From positions 2,232,001 to 2,296,000 of the forward strand of contig JAHLMK010000007.1 of assembly GCA_019915135.1 (NCBI GenBank): a stretch of DNA of 64,000 bases, in the 5' to 3' direction. Source of the stretch: Strobilurus pachycystidiatus. Taxonomy: Eukaryota > Basidiomycota > Agaricomycetes > Agaricales > Physalacriaceae. The position numbers and the translations under genes were made by a program. The notes under the pieces were generated by a model, which saw only the letters and a list, made by a program, of their open reading frames with translations, had not been told where the DNA came from and did no database searches. Positions 10,870 to 22,445 of this stretch are shown one piece after another (within the stretch, counting starts at the first letter, position 1; each line of letters opens with the position of its first letter).

Positions 10870-12008
10870 GGAGCTCCTGGACGTGGCCATTCCTCGGCAG
10901 TTGTCACATATTACGGAGGCGGCAAAGGACGAGATTCATGATGCGCTGGCAGGGCCTGCGCTCTTGATTTCTCTAGCGGTTCAGTTGGGGATCCTATGCA
11001 ACGCGGTCGTGGATGGGTCGGACGTTCCAGCGTTGGAACGCTGGGCGGAGATTTGGGTCCCGTTGGTGCGTGCTGGTCGTTGAGGGGTCCTCGGGCGTGC
11101 TCTGATTTCTTACTTCTCTGAGCAGGAATCCCTGTGTCGTGTGACGGCGGAGCTGCGAGCTTGGCGTTGTATCCTTTGGGCTCGTCCAGAGCTCCGGGAC
11201 GTAGTCATCTGCTTGAAGTGCGTTGTTCAACTGGACCTCATGTTCGACCTGGGCGTCACCGAGGGGATTTTCGCCGAGGCTCTTCACTGGTGGGACTCGG
11301 ACTCTCATCCCCTAGACCTGTTCATCCTTCAGGTCACTTGTTGGGAGAGGGAGGACCCCCCGGTGTTCGCTTCTCTAGCGTACGAACCGTCGGAAGGGGA
11401 CGACGCTTTCGAGGGGCGATGGGATCCCCCTCGTTCTTCTATGAGACCGACCAAGCTTAGCGCGGTCCGCCCTGTCGCCGAGCCTTCTCTCGTTGTGCCA
11501 TCAGTCGTCGTAGAGCCCAAGTCTTTGGACTGGTTCGAGGCGTCGTACAAAGATGACGATGCGATTCCTTGGGGCGTGGACTCAACACCTTCGTTGGAGA
11601 CGGACTCACGATCTTCGGCACCATCCCTCAAACTCCCTGAGTTCAAAGAGACAGTGTGTTTCCCTCTTCATATAGTTCGTCGTGTGTTTTTACTGAAATT
11701 TCTTTCCTTTCTAGATTTCGGAGGTCGAGACGTTTGTGGCCGCCGCAGATCCAGTACCCTACGAGGTCCGCTTGTTCCCCGAACAAGATTGTCGCTCCTG
11801 CTCCCAGTCGGGCCAACCCGAAAGTCATCCGTGTTTCTTTTGTCTGAACCAGTGGACGTGGAAGGCGGGGAGTGTAGAGACGCGCCATCGTGAGCGAGTC
11901 CTTGTCACGGCGGGATCAGGTCGTAACAGAAATGCATTCTGGAGATTTTGTGATATGGGCTGGTCCGCCAGCCTCTATCCTTCGGGGGTCATGAGATCTC
12001 TGGTCTGA
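10870..12008 (+). CDS. Uncharacterised spliced gene with a Cys-rich C-terminus
   Basis: I do not recognise the family. Three exons join in phase 0. Exon 1 ends at a GTGCGT donor (about 11067) and the acceptor GAGCAG lies at about 11125. Exon 2 runs to a GTGTGT donor (about 11653) and the second acceptor is TTTCTAG (about 11715). The protein has a helical N-terminal part, an acidic Ser/Pro-rich middle and a C-terminal cluster CRSC plus CFFC that could bind zinc. The frame then runs through the 38-nt repeat at 11891-11928 and stops at 12008, so the last 40 codons may not be original. The start is not defined and may lie in an exon further left. Position between two transposons suggests it could be transposon-borne or a truncated host gene. 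Confidence 0.45.
11891..11928. repeat. 38-nt segment matching one end of the solo LTR at 27075
   Basis: The plus strand here equals the reverse complement of 27075-27112 with one mismatch. It ends GTCGTAACA, an LTR-like end. Similarity stops abruptly at 11891. It probably marks an end of a related LTR element or a recombination scar. Confidence 0.55.
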
Positions 12009-12199
12009 GGTCTTGCTACCAATACATGTACCTTGCTGGACCAAGCGGGGCCCATACATGTATTTTTAGTATCAAGGCACACGGTCCCATTTTGCGTCAA
12101 GAACACCGCTCAGTTCTAGTTAAACGGAACATGTCCTGAAATTGGACTAAAGTGAGAGACTGAGTCGTTCCCCCAGTGCCGTGAGCCTTGCTCCGCCGC
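11929..12199. other. Spacer before the gypsy element, with a small stem-loop
   Basis: Contains the tail of the uncharacterised ORF (to 12008), then no coding signal. AATACATGTA (12021-12030) and TACATGTATT (12055-12064) form a 10-bp inverted repeat with a 24-nt loop. The last four bases, CCGC (12196-12199), are the left target-site copy of the gypsy element. Confidence 0.5.
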
Positions 12200-13878
12200 T
12201 GATACGCAGGGTACTATTCCAGTACTAGAAACGGGGAATTTTGCGATTCCTGAACAGCCCAAAGACCTTAGGAACCTCCAGTCAAGTACTTAGGATAGAG
12301 CACGCAGGAGTTACTGCCTTGACGCGGGCAAGCCTCCAGGACAAGGTCCAGGCGCCTTAACAAGTCCTTTAGGACAGGCGCGATCGAAACCTTCGATCAC
12401 CTTCATCCGAATATCCTTATCCGCGCGTTGGATCCCTTTCAAGATCCCGTACCTTTGCGTGTACCTTGTACTACAGACGATGTGCTATAACCATTCGCAC
12501 CCAAGGAGGGTCCAAAGGTCTCCAGGCGGTTCAGTTCGAGCGACCCGAGACCTGCGCACCTCAACCCAAAGACCTGGAAGGTCCCGAAATAGTTCAAGGA
12601 CGTCACAACCCTTTTGGGGAAACAATCTTCGGAGCTGTCAAGGACTCCGAACCGACGCCTTCCGCTATGCCGATCGATCATGATCCACGATCAAGGACCA
12701 CCCCGAAAGTAGGGTGTATTACCACTTTAAGAAAGCACTCCCCTGTAGTGTCTGCGCTCGAAAGGACGTTCTTAACGATCTCCATCCAACCTATCCACAA
12801 GAAAGCAGGTGTCCGTAGGACCTTGCAACATAAAGATACCTAAGGATCGAAGTCCTTATCGGACCTTGATCTCCTGGGCACAAGGATTGTACCATACCGC
12901 CAAGGTGGCGTATATGGCTAAAGGACCAAGCGGCCTGTCCGCAGTTGTTTCGACCAGGGATAGCCAATAAGAATCCAGCACTTGTATGACTCGAAAGTCC
13001 GATGTATCCGATCCTAGAATAGATGCTTACTCAGTAGGAACCCACCAGTAGTATAAAAGGGCCCAAAGGACCCATATTTCGGTAGCTTAGAGCCCCCTCC
13101 AGTAGCCGCTAGTCAGACGCAGCCGTTGTAGTGAATCTATCTCGAGTTTCGACTCATTTCTGCAAAGAACCCAAAGACCCCAAAGACCCCAAAGACCTTT
13201 CCAAGATTTAAAGACATCAGGTGTTGCCAAACTCCTTGAAAGACTCGAAAGAACCTTATTCCGACGTACCAAGTCAAGTACCAACGAATCTACTTGGTGT
13301 TAGAACCTTGTATTCGCAAGAAGGCCGGTTTGCAAGTGGTTCTGCCCTGCACTCACGCTCTTTCGTGAAGTACTTCCCTTTGAGGAATAAGTCGAGTTTG
13401 AACGAGTGTTGTCAACGTCTGAGACACCTTTCGGAACCTTTGGTCCCGGTGCAAGACACTAGAAGTTTGGTTTAAGTGCAAGAAGGAGTCCTTATCGTTA
13501 GCAGTCCAGTGGCGTAAAACCTGCGGTAGCGGCCTGACGATTCCAAGACAAAGTCCTTGTACACCAGAGCACTTGATAGGTAGAAGCTACATTGCCTCGC
13601 GCTGTTTAAGGTCTTCATACGTCAAGAGGTTCGGCCTACGACTTCAAGGTTTTCTTGTGTCATTTCGATCAGAATCCCTACACCCCCAAAAACAACTCGT
13701 AGTTTAACTACAGCGATTCGGAATACATCTCTATTTCTCCATTACCCAAAAGCACCTTGTTCTCTCGAACCTTTGTGCACCCCATCTCCCTTACAAGGAG
13801 TGTTAGTTGTGATAAGGATTGATAGTGTGGTTAGACGATAGCTTCTTTTTCAGAGGTCTATTCCGAACTTGCACATCA
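12200..13878 (+). repeat. Gypsy 5' LTR
   Basis: 1679 bp, starts TGATACGC and ends TTGCACATCA. It carries a TATAAAA box at 13052-13058, fitting a U3 promoter. The open frames seen inside (for example 12466-12843) recur unchanged in the other LTR only because the LTRs are copies. Confidence 0.95.
13052..13058 (+). promoter_or_regulatory. TATA box in gypsy 5' LTR
   Basis: TATAAAA followed by GGGCCC, the only clear TATA motif in the LTR. It probably drives the genomic retroelement transcript. Confidence 0.6.
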
Positions 13879-13883
13879 TATTT

Positions 13884-13902
13884 TGGAGCCCACCGCGAGG
13901 GG
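13884..13902 (+). other. Gypsy primer-binding site
   Basis: TGGAGCCCACCGCGAGGGG starts five bases after the 5' LTR. TGG is complementary to a tRNA 3' CCA end, so a full-length tRNA primer is expected. I cannot name the tRNA. Confidence 0.7.
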
Positions 13903-14456
13903 GTGTAAATTTTGATTTCGAAAGAGACTTCTAAGTCGACCTTGAGATCGGAATCTCCATAAACAAAAAGACACTGGCTGCAAGGAACTCTGGTCGTTAC
14001 ACCAACAGCCAGAACCGCGCAAATCCACAACCACCAAAAGGAGACCCAGTTATTGCCGGATCTTCAAATCCAGCAACCTCTGGTATCACTAGTCGCCTAA
14101 GAAGCAATCGCCCAATCGCCGGCTCACTTTACAACGGTTTACCTAGTGAAGTAGCTCAAGCGCAGCGACGCTTTGCAGACCCGACTACTCCCAAGAACCA
14201 AAAGAAGAAACGTACGCAAGTACCACCTTCAACACCTACTGCCTCTAGGATCAGATCTTCTTCAGATCCTGAATCACCTTCGAGAACTCCAACCAGTACC
14301 CGAAGACATTCGGACTCTAGAACTTCGCCTAGTCCCGCATTTGTGACACCTTTCGGAAGTCCTTTGACTGACCTTGAAGACCCCGAAAGTCCAGAACCTA
14401 TTACCCCCTTCATTGACTTTAACCCGTCTACCCAAAACACGATACCAGTTCCAGTA

Positions 14457-15675
14457 ATGGCAGTACGAGCAATTGTACCTTCCGAGGAACTTAGTGCTGA
14501 AGCTAGAGGCGAGATCCAAGGCAAGAAGATCCCGATACCATTCTCAAGGGATGCCCCAAAGTTCAAGGGACACTCTGGAGACGATGTGAGGGAATTCTTC
14601 ACGATGTGCAACTGGATCTTTGACCAGACAGGAATCACCGAACAAGGTACTAAGTTGGAAGTAGCGGCGCTATACGCCGGCCACGAACAACGCCTAAGGT
14701 GGCACAAAAAACCCAGACTACCTGAAAGGTGTCTGGGCGGACTTCCAAGAATCAGTTCTTTCCTCGTACTCAAAGGGAAAGAACAATCCTACGTACGTCC
14801 CGGCCGACCTAAAGGATGCCTTGGACCCGTACCTGGCTAGGCCCGTAGCCAACAAGCAGAAATGGGAAAGCTTTCAGCGCGAAGTGCTCCATATCATGGG
14901 ACATCTTATCACGTCGGGAGAACTTACCAATAAGGGTGCTATAGAAGATATCAAGTCCTCTATCACAGAGGGAGTTTGGCATAATGTCCTTGGGGACCTC
15001 AGGCGCGATGCGAAAGCTAATGCAACAGCCGGGACCACCCCCACCTATGACTTCACGTTGTCAGAGGTCGAGGCAGCAATCTCCAACTACTTCTTGACCG
15101 ATAAATGGATGAGCAAGAGTGCGAAGGATAGTCCTTATAACAGAGAACTTATTCCCGCCTCTACCACCCGAATCAAGACAGAGGAGTTGGATGAATACCT
15201 GAATAGGGTAGCTAGCCTTCAGGACATTATCCAGAAAGGAGAAAAGGAACGCGAAGAGGCTCGCAAGGCTGATCAGAAGATGATGGCAGAACTTCTCCAT
15301 ACCTTACAGCGTGGAGGTCCGCAAGGACTCCGCACCCAAGGTTTTGTACAAGAAGCCTCGCCGATTTATCTACAAACACCTGCTCAAGGTGTCTCAGTCC
15401 CGACCAACTTACCGAATGGACTCTACAAAGCTCCTCCGGGCGCGTTCCCAGGAAACAAGTTCGTAGTTAACGATGGAAGGTGCTACTTCTGTCGTGAGCT
15501 AGGGCATATTGTAGCGAATTGTCCTACAAAGGAAATGTGCGAAAGCAATGGTCATATCTACAAGCCTGGTGGTACCAACATATATCATGTAACGAATGGA
15601 ACTACTAGTCAACCTATTCAAAGGGTTAGTCCCAAGCAGCCTCTCAGCCCTTGGGAACAAGTCCAGAAGTTTTAA
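14457..15675 (+). pseudogene. Gypsy Gag, frameshifted
   Basis: Gag-like protein in two overlapping frames. The upstream frame is open from about 13963 with the first ATG at 14457. It switches to the frame of 14821-15675 at an A6 run near 14702, where removing one A would restore continuity. The C-terminal part ends in a zinc knuckle, CYFCRELGHIVANC (CX2CX4HX4C), near 15482-15523. The TAA at 15673 is followed by open sequence in the same frame to about 15813, so this stop may replace a Gln codon rather than be the natural end. Gag would coat the RNA in virus-like particles. Defective unless the breaks are bypassed. Confidence 0.8.
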
Positions 15676-15812
15676 CAAGAAAATGCACCTAAGGTATCGG
15701 CGTTCCAATCTCAAGAAGATGAGTTTGCACCTGAGGTCGCGATGTATGTTCAAACCCCAACCCAAGAAGAAGAGTTTGCCCCCGACGCCTATCAGGGTTT
15801 CGGCAGGGCTCG

Positions 15813-18800
15813 ATGAAGGAAGGAGTGCAGTTAGCACATACTCCTCCGGAGAGCCAGTTCACTGTAGAAACTCGTCAGACTCGTCAGAGCGCAAAAACAC
15901 CTAGTGCACCTGTGGATTCAACTCCACAAAAGAAGGTAACCTCATGGCCTAAGGACCGGGTGTCCGTGGTCATTCCAAAAGCAGCGCCGCCTAAGGTATC
16001 ATTTTCCACGCCAGAAGTCACTCAAGAAGTAGAACCTGTTGACCAGGACCTTCTTGATGAAGTCCTGGCGATGGAAGAACCCGACCCGGTGCCGCAAACA
16101 AAAGCAGATTCAACTCTGCCAGAAAAGAACCAACCAAAGGTTCACTCTAAGGAACCTAAGGTCAAGAGTTTTCAACGCCGTAGCCTGGCAGAAGAACTCT
16201 TGCACAAGAATCCCAGTTGGCGTGAAGCCTGGAAGTTCTTGTTACCCGAAGCGCTACTAGCTACCAACCCCCCTTGGCAGCAGAGCATTTCGGACTTCAT
16301 CAGGAAACGCAACACGCCTGTGGCTGTATTCAAGACGGAAGTAGTGGCCGATACGGTCCAATATCACTTCCAACCCGAGCTATATTCAGTCAACTTTCAT
16401 GAGCAAGGTGATTTACCTATTGGTGGAATTATAGTCCACGATGCGGTAGAACAGTTTGTAAACCTTTCCGGAGGTCACTATACTGGTCCCTTTCAAATGA
16501 TAAGTGGCAATATGGCGCCGGAAAATGCAGACCTACGAACCTTTTGGCCCTTGATTAACAAGAATGGTAAAAAGGAGAGTTTAGTGGATGGTGGGTCACA
16601 GATTGCCTCCATTTCGCTCAAGGCAGCATTGGAACTAGGAATAGCCTATGATCCCACTTTCACCATTACTATGGAAAGTGCGGACAAGGGACGAACCAGT
16701 ACCTTGGGATTGGCTCGTAACATACCTTTTGACTTTAAAGGAATTGTCTATTACCTTCAGTTGCATGTGTTGCAGGATCCCGCCTATGAGGTCCTACTGG
16801 GACGACCTTTCGAGATCGTTTCAAACCTGGTCATCACCAACCTTCCCAACGGGAACGCAATCGGAACCCTTACGGATAACACCAATGGGAAGAAGTTATC
16901 GCTACCTTCTTACCGTCGAGGACAGATCCCAAGACATATGATTCCAGGAGGACAAACGGGTTTTCACGGGAACCTAAGGACGTAGGAAATTCCTATGAAG
17001 AAGCCGTGTTGATCCTTGAAAGGTCACCAGAAGGAAACGTCGAAGTAAAGCAAAGTTGGATACCTGGTGATAACAGGGAGACCTTCGGGGAAGGGGACTT
17101 AACGTCCTTATACATGAAGAAGTCACCCAATAGGGTTCATCAGGCAGCCAAAAGGCTAAGGAAACAACACGCCTTCATGCATGCATCGATGCACCAAGCA
17201 TCGACACATATGACTGTCCCAGAACATATGGTGACACCTACGGGACTATTAAAGGTCCCAACCAAGATTCAAGGCTTTCGCAAGGTATTCAATATCAATC
17301 AGATTGCGGAAGACCAAGAAGAATTTAAGTCCTACGCCACGGCGACTTTGAATCTCTTTTACGGGGTACCAAAGGAGTTAGAACAAGTCTTTACGGGCTT
17401 GTCGGTAACCTTACCAAAGGATTACATGGCGGAGGCACAACAGGAGTTCCTAAGGTTGGAAAGTCAGATCCCTAAGAGGGGTGTATTCGTAGGAAAGAAG
17501 TACAAACCAGTAGCCTTGAAAACCAAAGCTCACCTTGGAACCTTACCTGAAGAATTCAGGATTAAGCGCCACATTCATGGAGACCCACTAGCTGGGATGC
17601 CGGAATTAGTACCTGATCCACCACCCTTCGTACCCACAGGTAGGTATACTGCCGAAAGGAGGGAACAGATACAAGCCGACCACGTCGGGGACTTCCTGAC
17701 GGAGGCAGAAAGACGGATTATAGACTCCATCTTCTGTAACCAGAACAAAGGCTTTGCCTGGGAAGAATCTTAGAAAGGACACTTCAAACCAGAGTTCTTT
17801 CCACCAGTGGATATCCCGGTAATACCACACACACCTTGGGTGTTAAGGAATATACCAATTCCACCAGGAATCTACGATGAAGTCTGTAAGATTATCAAAC
17901 ACAAACTAGACTCGGGCGTGTATGAGCCTTCGAACTCCTCATACCGCTCCAGGTGGTTTTGTGTTGTTAAGAAGGATGGAAAGAAGCTTCGCCTAGTGCA
18001 TAGTCTGGAACCACTCAATGCGGTGACCATTGCGCACTCAGGGTTACCTCCAGCCACGGAGGAACTAGCGGAGTCCTTTGCAGGACGAAGTTGTGGAGGG
18101 ACCTTGGATCTGTTCGTTGGATATGACGAACGGCTCCTTGCCACCGCGTCTCGCGATATGACCACCTTCTCGACACCTTACGGAGCGTTAAGGTTAAAGA
18201 CCTTACCAATGGGCTGGACTAATTCAGTACCTATCTTTCATGACGATGTTACAACGATTCTCAAGGATGAAATACCAGCCTTCACCAGACCTTATATCGA
18301 CGATGTGCCCGTCCGCGGGCCCGCCACGCGATATGAACAAGCTGATGGTACCTACGAAACGCTTCCAGGTCATCCTGAAGTAAGGCGTTTCGTTTGGGAA
18401 CACCTTGTGAACATGAACAGGATCATACAGCGAATGAAACATGCCGGAGGGACCTTTTCTGGTCACAAGGCTATCATTTGTGCAGAAGAGATTGTGGTAG
18501 TGGGACATGTCTGTACCTACGAAGGTAGAAAGCCAGCTGAAGATTGCGTTAAGGTGATCTCGGATTGGCCCCCTTGTAAAGCGCTCACGGAAGTCCGTTC
18601 GTTCTTAGGAACAGCTGGAATCTTCAGAGCATTTGTAAAGGACTACTCTAAGAAGGCGTTACCTTTGACCAGGTTAACCAAAGACATTACCAAGTTCAGA
18701 TGGACAGACGAGGAGCAAGAAAGTATGGATACCTTAAAGGAAGCCATACGAACTTGTCCGATGCTGAAACCACTGAATTATGAATGGTCCACGCCAATCA

Positions 18801-21476
18801 CGCTGTCGGTAGACACCTCCTACCAGGCAGTAGGTTTCTATCTGTCCCAGGTGGATCCCAAGGACCCTAAGAAGCGATACTTTGCGAAGTTTATGTCTCT
18901 GACACTGAACGAAAGAGAGGCAAGGTTCTCGCAAGCCAAGCGAGAATTATTCGGGCTCTTCAGGGCTCTGTCCGCGTGCAAGTACTACCTTCTAGGTTGT
19001 AGAAAGCTAGAAATTGAAGTAGATGCAAAATACATCAAGGGCATGTTATCCAACGTGGACTCCTTAGCGAACGCAAACCTGCAAAGGTGGGCTGAGGAGA
19101 TCTTGATGTACCACTTCACGCTTGTACACGTACCAGGCAAGGTTCATGGCCCGGATGGCTTAAGTCGCCGTCCAGCTTCAGAGCATGATGTAGTAGTACC
19201 CAGACCTCATATAAACATAGAGGATGACGAAGTCAATACCTTTGAGTACCAGGAGCCCAAGGGTCTGCCTATAGAAAAGCAACCTTTGGACTTTGACACT
19301 TTCCGGAATGACATCGACAGTAGGGGAGGCTACTTCCAAGAAATAGTGCGGAGTCCTTTACCAGACCATATAAAGGTTTCTAAAGCGGTAAGGACTTCGG
19401 GACTAGTCAACGTTAAGGATATCGAAGGTTGGATGCATATCACAGAGTTCCCAGAGCTCAATAAGAGCAAACGGGAGCGGTTGTGGGAGACCTATTTGCC
19501 CAAACTTCAACCTTACTTACAATCGGAAGATGTACTTGAGGACGAAGACTTGGAGAAATGGAGCAAAGACTTCTTTGTCCAGCATGAAAGGTTATACCGA
19601 ACACATTCGGACTCCCACCCCCGTCGAGTGCTACTTCCAAATGAACGAATCCCTGTTTGTAAAGCTCTACACGACCAGGCAGGACATAAAGGACAATATT
19701 CCGTATTACAACTCATCATGAAGCGATTCTGGTGGCCAGGTATGGAGGCCGACATACGATGGTATGTAAGGACCTGTGTACTATGCCAGAAACGCCAGAA
19801 ACGTAACATAAAGGTTGCACCAACAATTACTTCAACTCCAGGTATCTACGAAAGGGCTTATATAGACACCTTCCGGATGCCTAAGGCAGGAGAGGAATCC
19901 ATTCGAAAGAAACGGCCTTCAAAATTAGGGTTTGAAAGTTCAGTTCAGTTGGGTTTTTTCCCAAGATTTTCAGAAAACCACAACTGAACTGTAAACTGGT
20001 CTTACAGTTTTTCAAGCAACTCACAACTGAACTGCAGTTGCTCAAGAGACCGGTTTTGAGACAGTTTGAGCAACCAGTTAAACCGGTTTAACTGTCTGGG
20101 CGGTTAAACCAGTTTAAACCAGTTCAAGACTGGTTTTATCATTACCCAGCTGCAAAATGAACTGTCCAGGTATTGAGCCCGGGCCATTCTGAGCCATTTC
20201 TACAAGACATGTAGCAAGGGCATTAACCACTGCGCCAAACAGACGTGGTCCTTATGTGTTTTAGAGCCCCAGGAAGACTCTCTGACATCTTTCACTAAAA
20301 AAAACAAAATTGGGTGTCAAAAGACCGGTTTAAACCAGTCTGAACCGGTTAAACTGTTGTGCGGTTTAACCAGTTTAACCAGTCTTTTCACAGTTGTGGG
20401 TTAATGTAGTGAGATGATAGAACTGTAAACTGAGACTGGTCTTCAGTTCTCTTAAAAACACCTTTGGAAGTTAAACTGCGGGCTCAGTTCAGGTTTTTTT
20501 TCGGTTCAGTTGCAGTTTTGACAACTGAACTTTCGAACCCTATTCAAAATGGGCCGGCTTCAACGCTGTGACCGTAGCAAGGTGTGGATTAACAAGTTGG
20601 CCAGAGGCAAGGGCTCTCAAGGAAGAGACCGCCGAGTCGCTGGGAGAATGGATCTTCGAGGACATTCTATGCAGGTGGGGTTGTATCAAGGAAATTGTAA
20701 CCGACAATGGGCCAGCAATCAAGAAGGCTTTAGTACATATTGAACAGAAATATGGTATTACAGGTATCTTGATCACGGCGTACAATAAGCAAGCCAACGG
20801 AAAGGTTGAACGAGGACACTGGGATATCCGTCAATCTCTCTTCAAGGTATGCAGGGGTAAACCCGAGCAATGGCCAGAGTTCCTACATGAGGTCCTTTGG
20901 GCAGAGCGCATTACCATAAAGAGAAGTCTAGGTACTTCAGCGTTCCAGGCAGTAACCGGTTGTGAACCAATCATGCCAATGGACCTGGAGGAATTGACTT
21001 GGCTGGTCGAAGCACCAGGTCGACTGGTCTCCCATTCGGACCTTATTGCCTTCCGAGCTAGGCAGCTCATCAAGCACAAGGAAGATACTGCCAAGTTAAG
21101 GTCGAAGGTCCTTCTAAATAAACAGAAGGCCGCGGCGAAGTTCCTAGAGGACTTCCAGAACAGTATCCCTCGCTACAAATTCAAAACTGGTGAACTAGTA
21201 CTAGTAAGGAACACTAGGATTGAATCAGAAATGAATGCGAAGTTCAAGGAAAGGTTTATGGGACCTTACGTGGTAGTAACAAGGACCTCGGCAGGAAACT
21301 ATGTGGTCTGCGAGTTGGACGGGACGATCTACAAGGACAAGATAGCTCAGTTCCGTGTAATACCTTTTGTATCGCGACGAGATCCTATAGACCTTGGGAA
21401 ACAGTTCTTTGATCGGCTACACTTCATAAGTAAACCGATCACGAAGACCTTAGATGTCCTGGCGAAAACTACGTGA
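15813..21476 (+). pseudogene. Gypsy Pol (PR-RT-RH-IN), broken
   Basis: Protease segment at 15813-16985 with a retropepsin-like LVDGGSQIAS block near 16580 and LLGRPFEIVS near 16800. A frame change near 16950-16965 leads into 17006-17773. An in-frame TAG at 17771-17773 probably replaces Glu. The frame then continues through RT (LPMGWTNSVP, YIDD at 18295), RNase H (LSVDTSYQAV) and the integrase zinc-binding region (HKGQYSV, CVLCQKRQK). The hAT MITE splits the integrase core at 19918. The core resumes at 20551 with VTDNGPA and NGKVERG. The Asp-Asp-Glu residues are all present if the insert is ignored. Ends at 21476. At least four breaks make a working Pol unlikely from this copy. Confidence 0.88.
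19926..20542. mobile_element. Non-autonomous hAT-type MITE inside gypsy integrase
   Basis: 617-bp insert with 20-bp terminal inverted repeats (TAGGGTTTGAAAGTTCAGTT at the left, one mismatch at the right) and a perfect 8-bp target duplication TTCAAAAT (19918-19925 and 20543-20550). Eight-base duplications and TAGGG ends fit the hAT superfamily. No coding capacity. Subterminal clusters of ACCGGTTTAA-like words (about 20060-20135 and 20325-20385) lie in opposite orientations and would fold back. Removing insert plus one target copy (625 bp) restores the integrase frame exactly. Confidence 0.9.
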
Positions 21477-21723
21477 CCTTGAGTCCCCAGGAATGAACCA
21501 AAGGTTCTAAGAAAAGCCAAGGTACCACACCAGATGACGGGGACGTCATCAGAAAAGTAAAGAGAGAATAGAGGGACATCGGTCCATTTATTCAAAGACT
21601 ATAAAATTTTTTATTTTAAGACTTATTCTGTGCCCAGCTGGCTACAATAGTAGCTAAGGTAGCTGTGAACTAAGGATAGAATAAGGAAGCAAGACAAGGC
21701 ACGAAGCATCAGGGAAGGGGGCG

Positions 21724-22247
21724 TTAGACGCCTTCTTGCAGCTGCTCACCAAAGGTTGAAGAATATGGGCGATGTGGTGCGTTGGCATCTGAGGGTGAAT
21801 CCCAAGAAGGTGTATCAGCATTGAAAAAGAACACCGCCATGTCCGTCGACACCTTGGAACCATTCGGAAAAGGTGCGAAGGTCATGGGCGACGGCCTAAA
21901 GAAAACAAGGACAGGATGAAGTCAGGATCAGGAAAAGAACACAGCGAAGGAGTACACACAAGGACTCTCTCCATGATCTTGTCAACATAGCCGGTGATCT
22001 CCAGTGCCACGTCGGGATTCGAACACGCCTTCTTGAGGTCCAGACGATGGACCTTGGGAATGATGAGCGTAAGATGCATGCCGAGGTACATAAGGAAGTC
22101 GGGTGTGTTGGCTGGAGGGTCGTAGTCGAGCGCATAAGCGACGAGACCGGCGCCAAGGTTGCGCGTAGTGATCAGGTCCTTCGCGGACGGAACATGCGGC
22201 GTTGTGGGAAGCAGTTTTGTGATGGGAGTCCAAGTTTTGGGAGCCAT
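21724..22247 (-). CDS. Antisense spliced ORF between gypsy pol and 3' LTR
   Basis: ATG at 22247 in good context (ATCATGGCT), 96 open codons to 21960, then a plausible 60-64 nt intron (GTGTGT or GTGTAC donor near 21957-21959, a CTGAC branch-like motif, TTTCTTTAG acceptor at 21896). With the GTGTAC donor the frame continues 57 codons to TAA at 21724-21726 (about 153 residues). With the GTGTGT donor it ends at 21815. Unspliced it stops at 21882. A TATAAAA box lies 49-55 nt upstream of the ATG. The protein has a mixed hydrophobic/charged helix-like middle and no family I recognise. Additional and antisense ORFs are known from some plant gypsy elements, but I know no described function for this one. 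Confidence 0.5.
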
Positions 22248-22295
22248 GATAGAAGAAAGGCAGAAATGAAAGGTCTGGGGACAAGTCCCAGGACC

Positions 22296-22302
22296 TTTTA
22301 TA
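22296..22302 (-). promoter_or_regulatory. TATA box of the antisense ORF
   Basis: TATAAAA on the minus strand, about 50 nt from the antisense ATG. A start site 25-30 nt downstream would leave a short 5' UTR. Confidence 0.4.
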
Positions 22303-22436
22303 ATGGAACGAAGTTAGGCAAAAGAGGGTCCATCGGGCGACAGAAACCAAAAGGGGACTTCGTCACGACGGCCTGGTACCCAGGATAAAGGTTCTGAACC
22401 ACCAAGGACTATGTCGCGGACGACATTTCATAAGTC

Positions 22437-22445
22437 AAGGGGAGA
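22437..22445 (+). other. Gypsy polypurine tract
   Basis: AAGGGGAGA directly abuts the 3' LTR, as expected for plus-strand priming. Confidence 0.75.

Noticed and set aside
12466..12843. Open frame of 125 codons repeated at 22712-23089
   Set aside because: It lies inside both gypsy LTRs and is identical because the LTRs are copies; no motif or coding bias.
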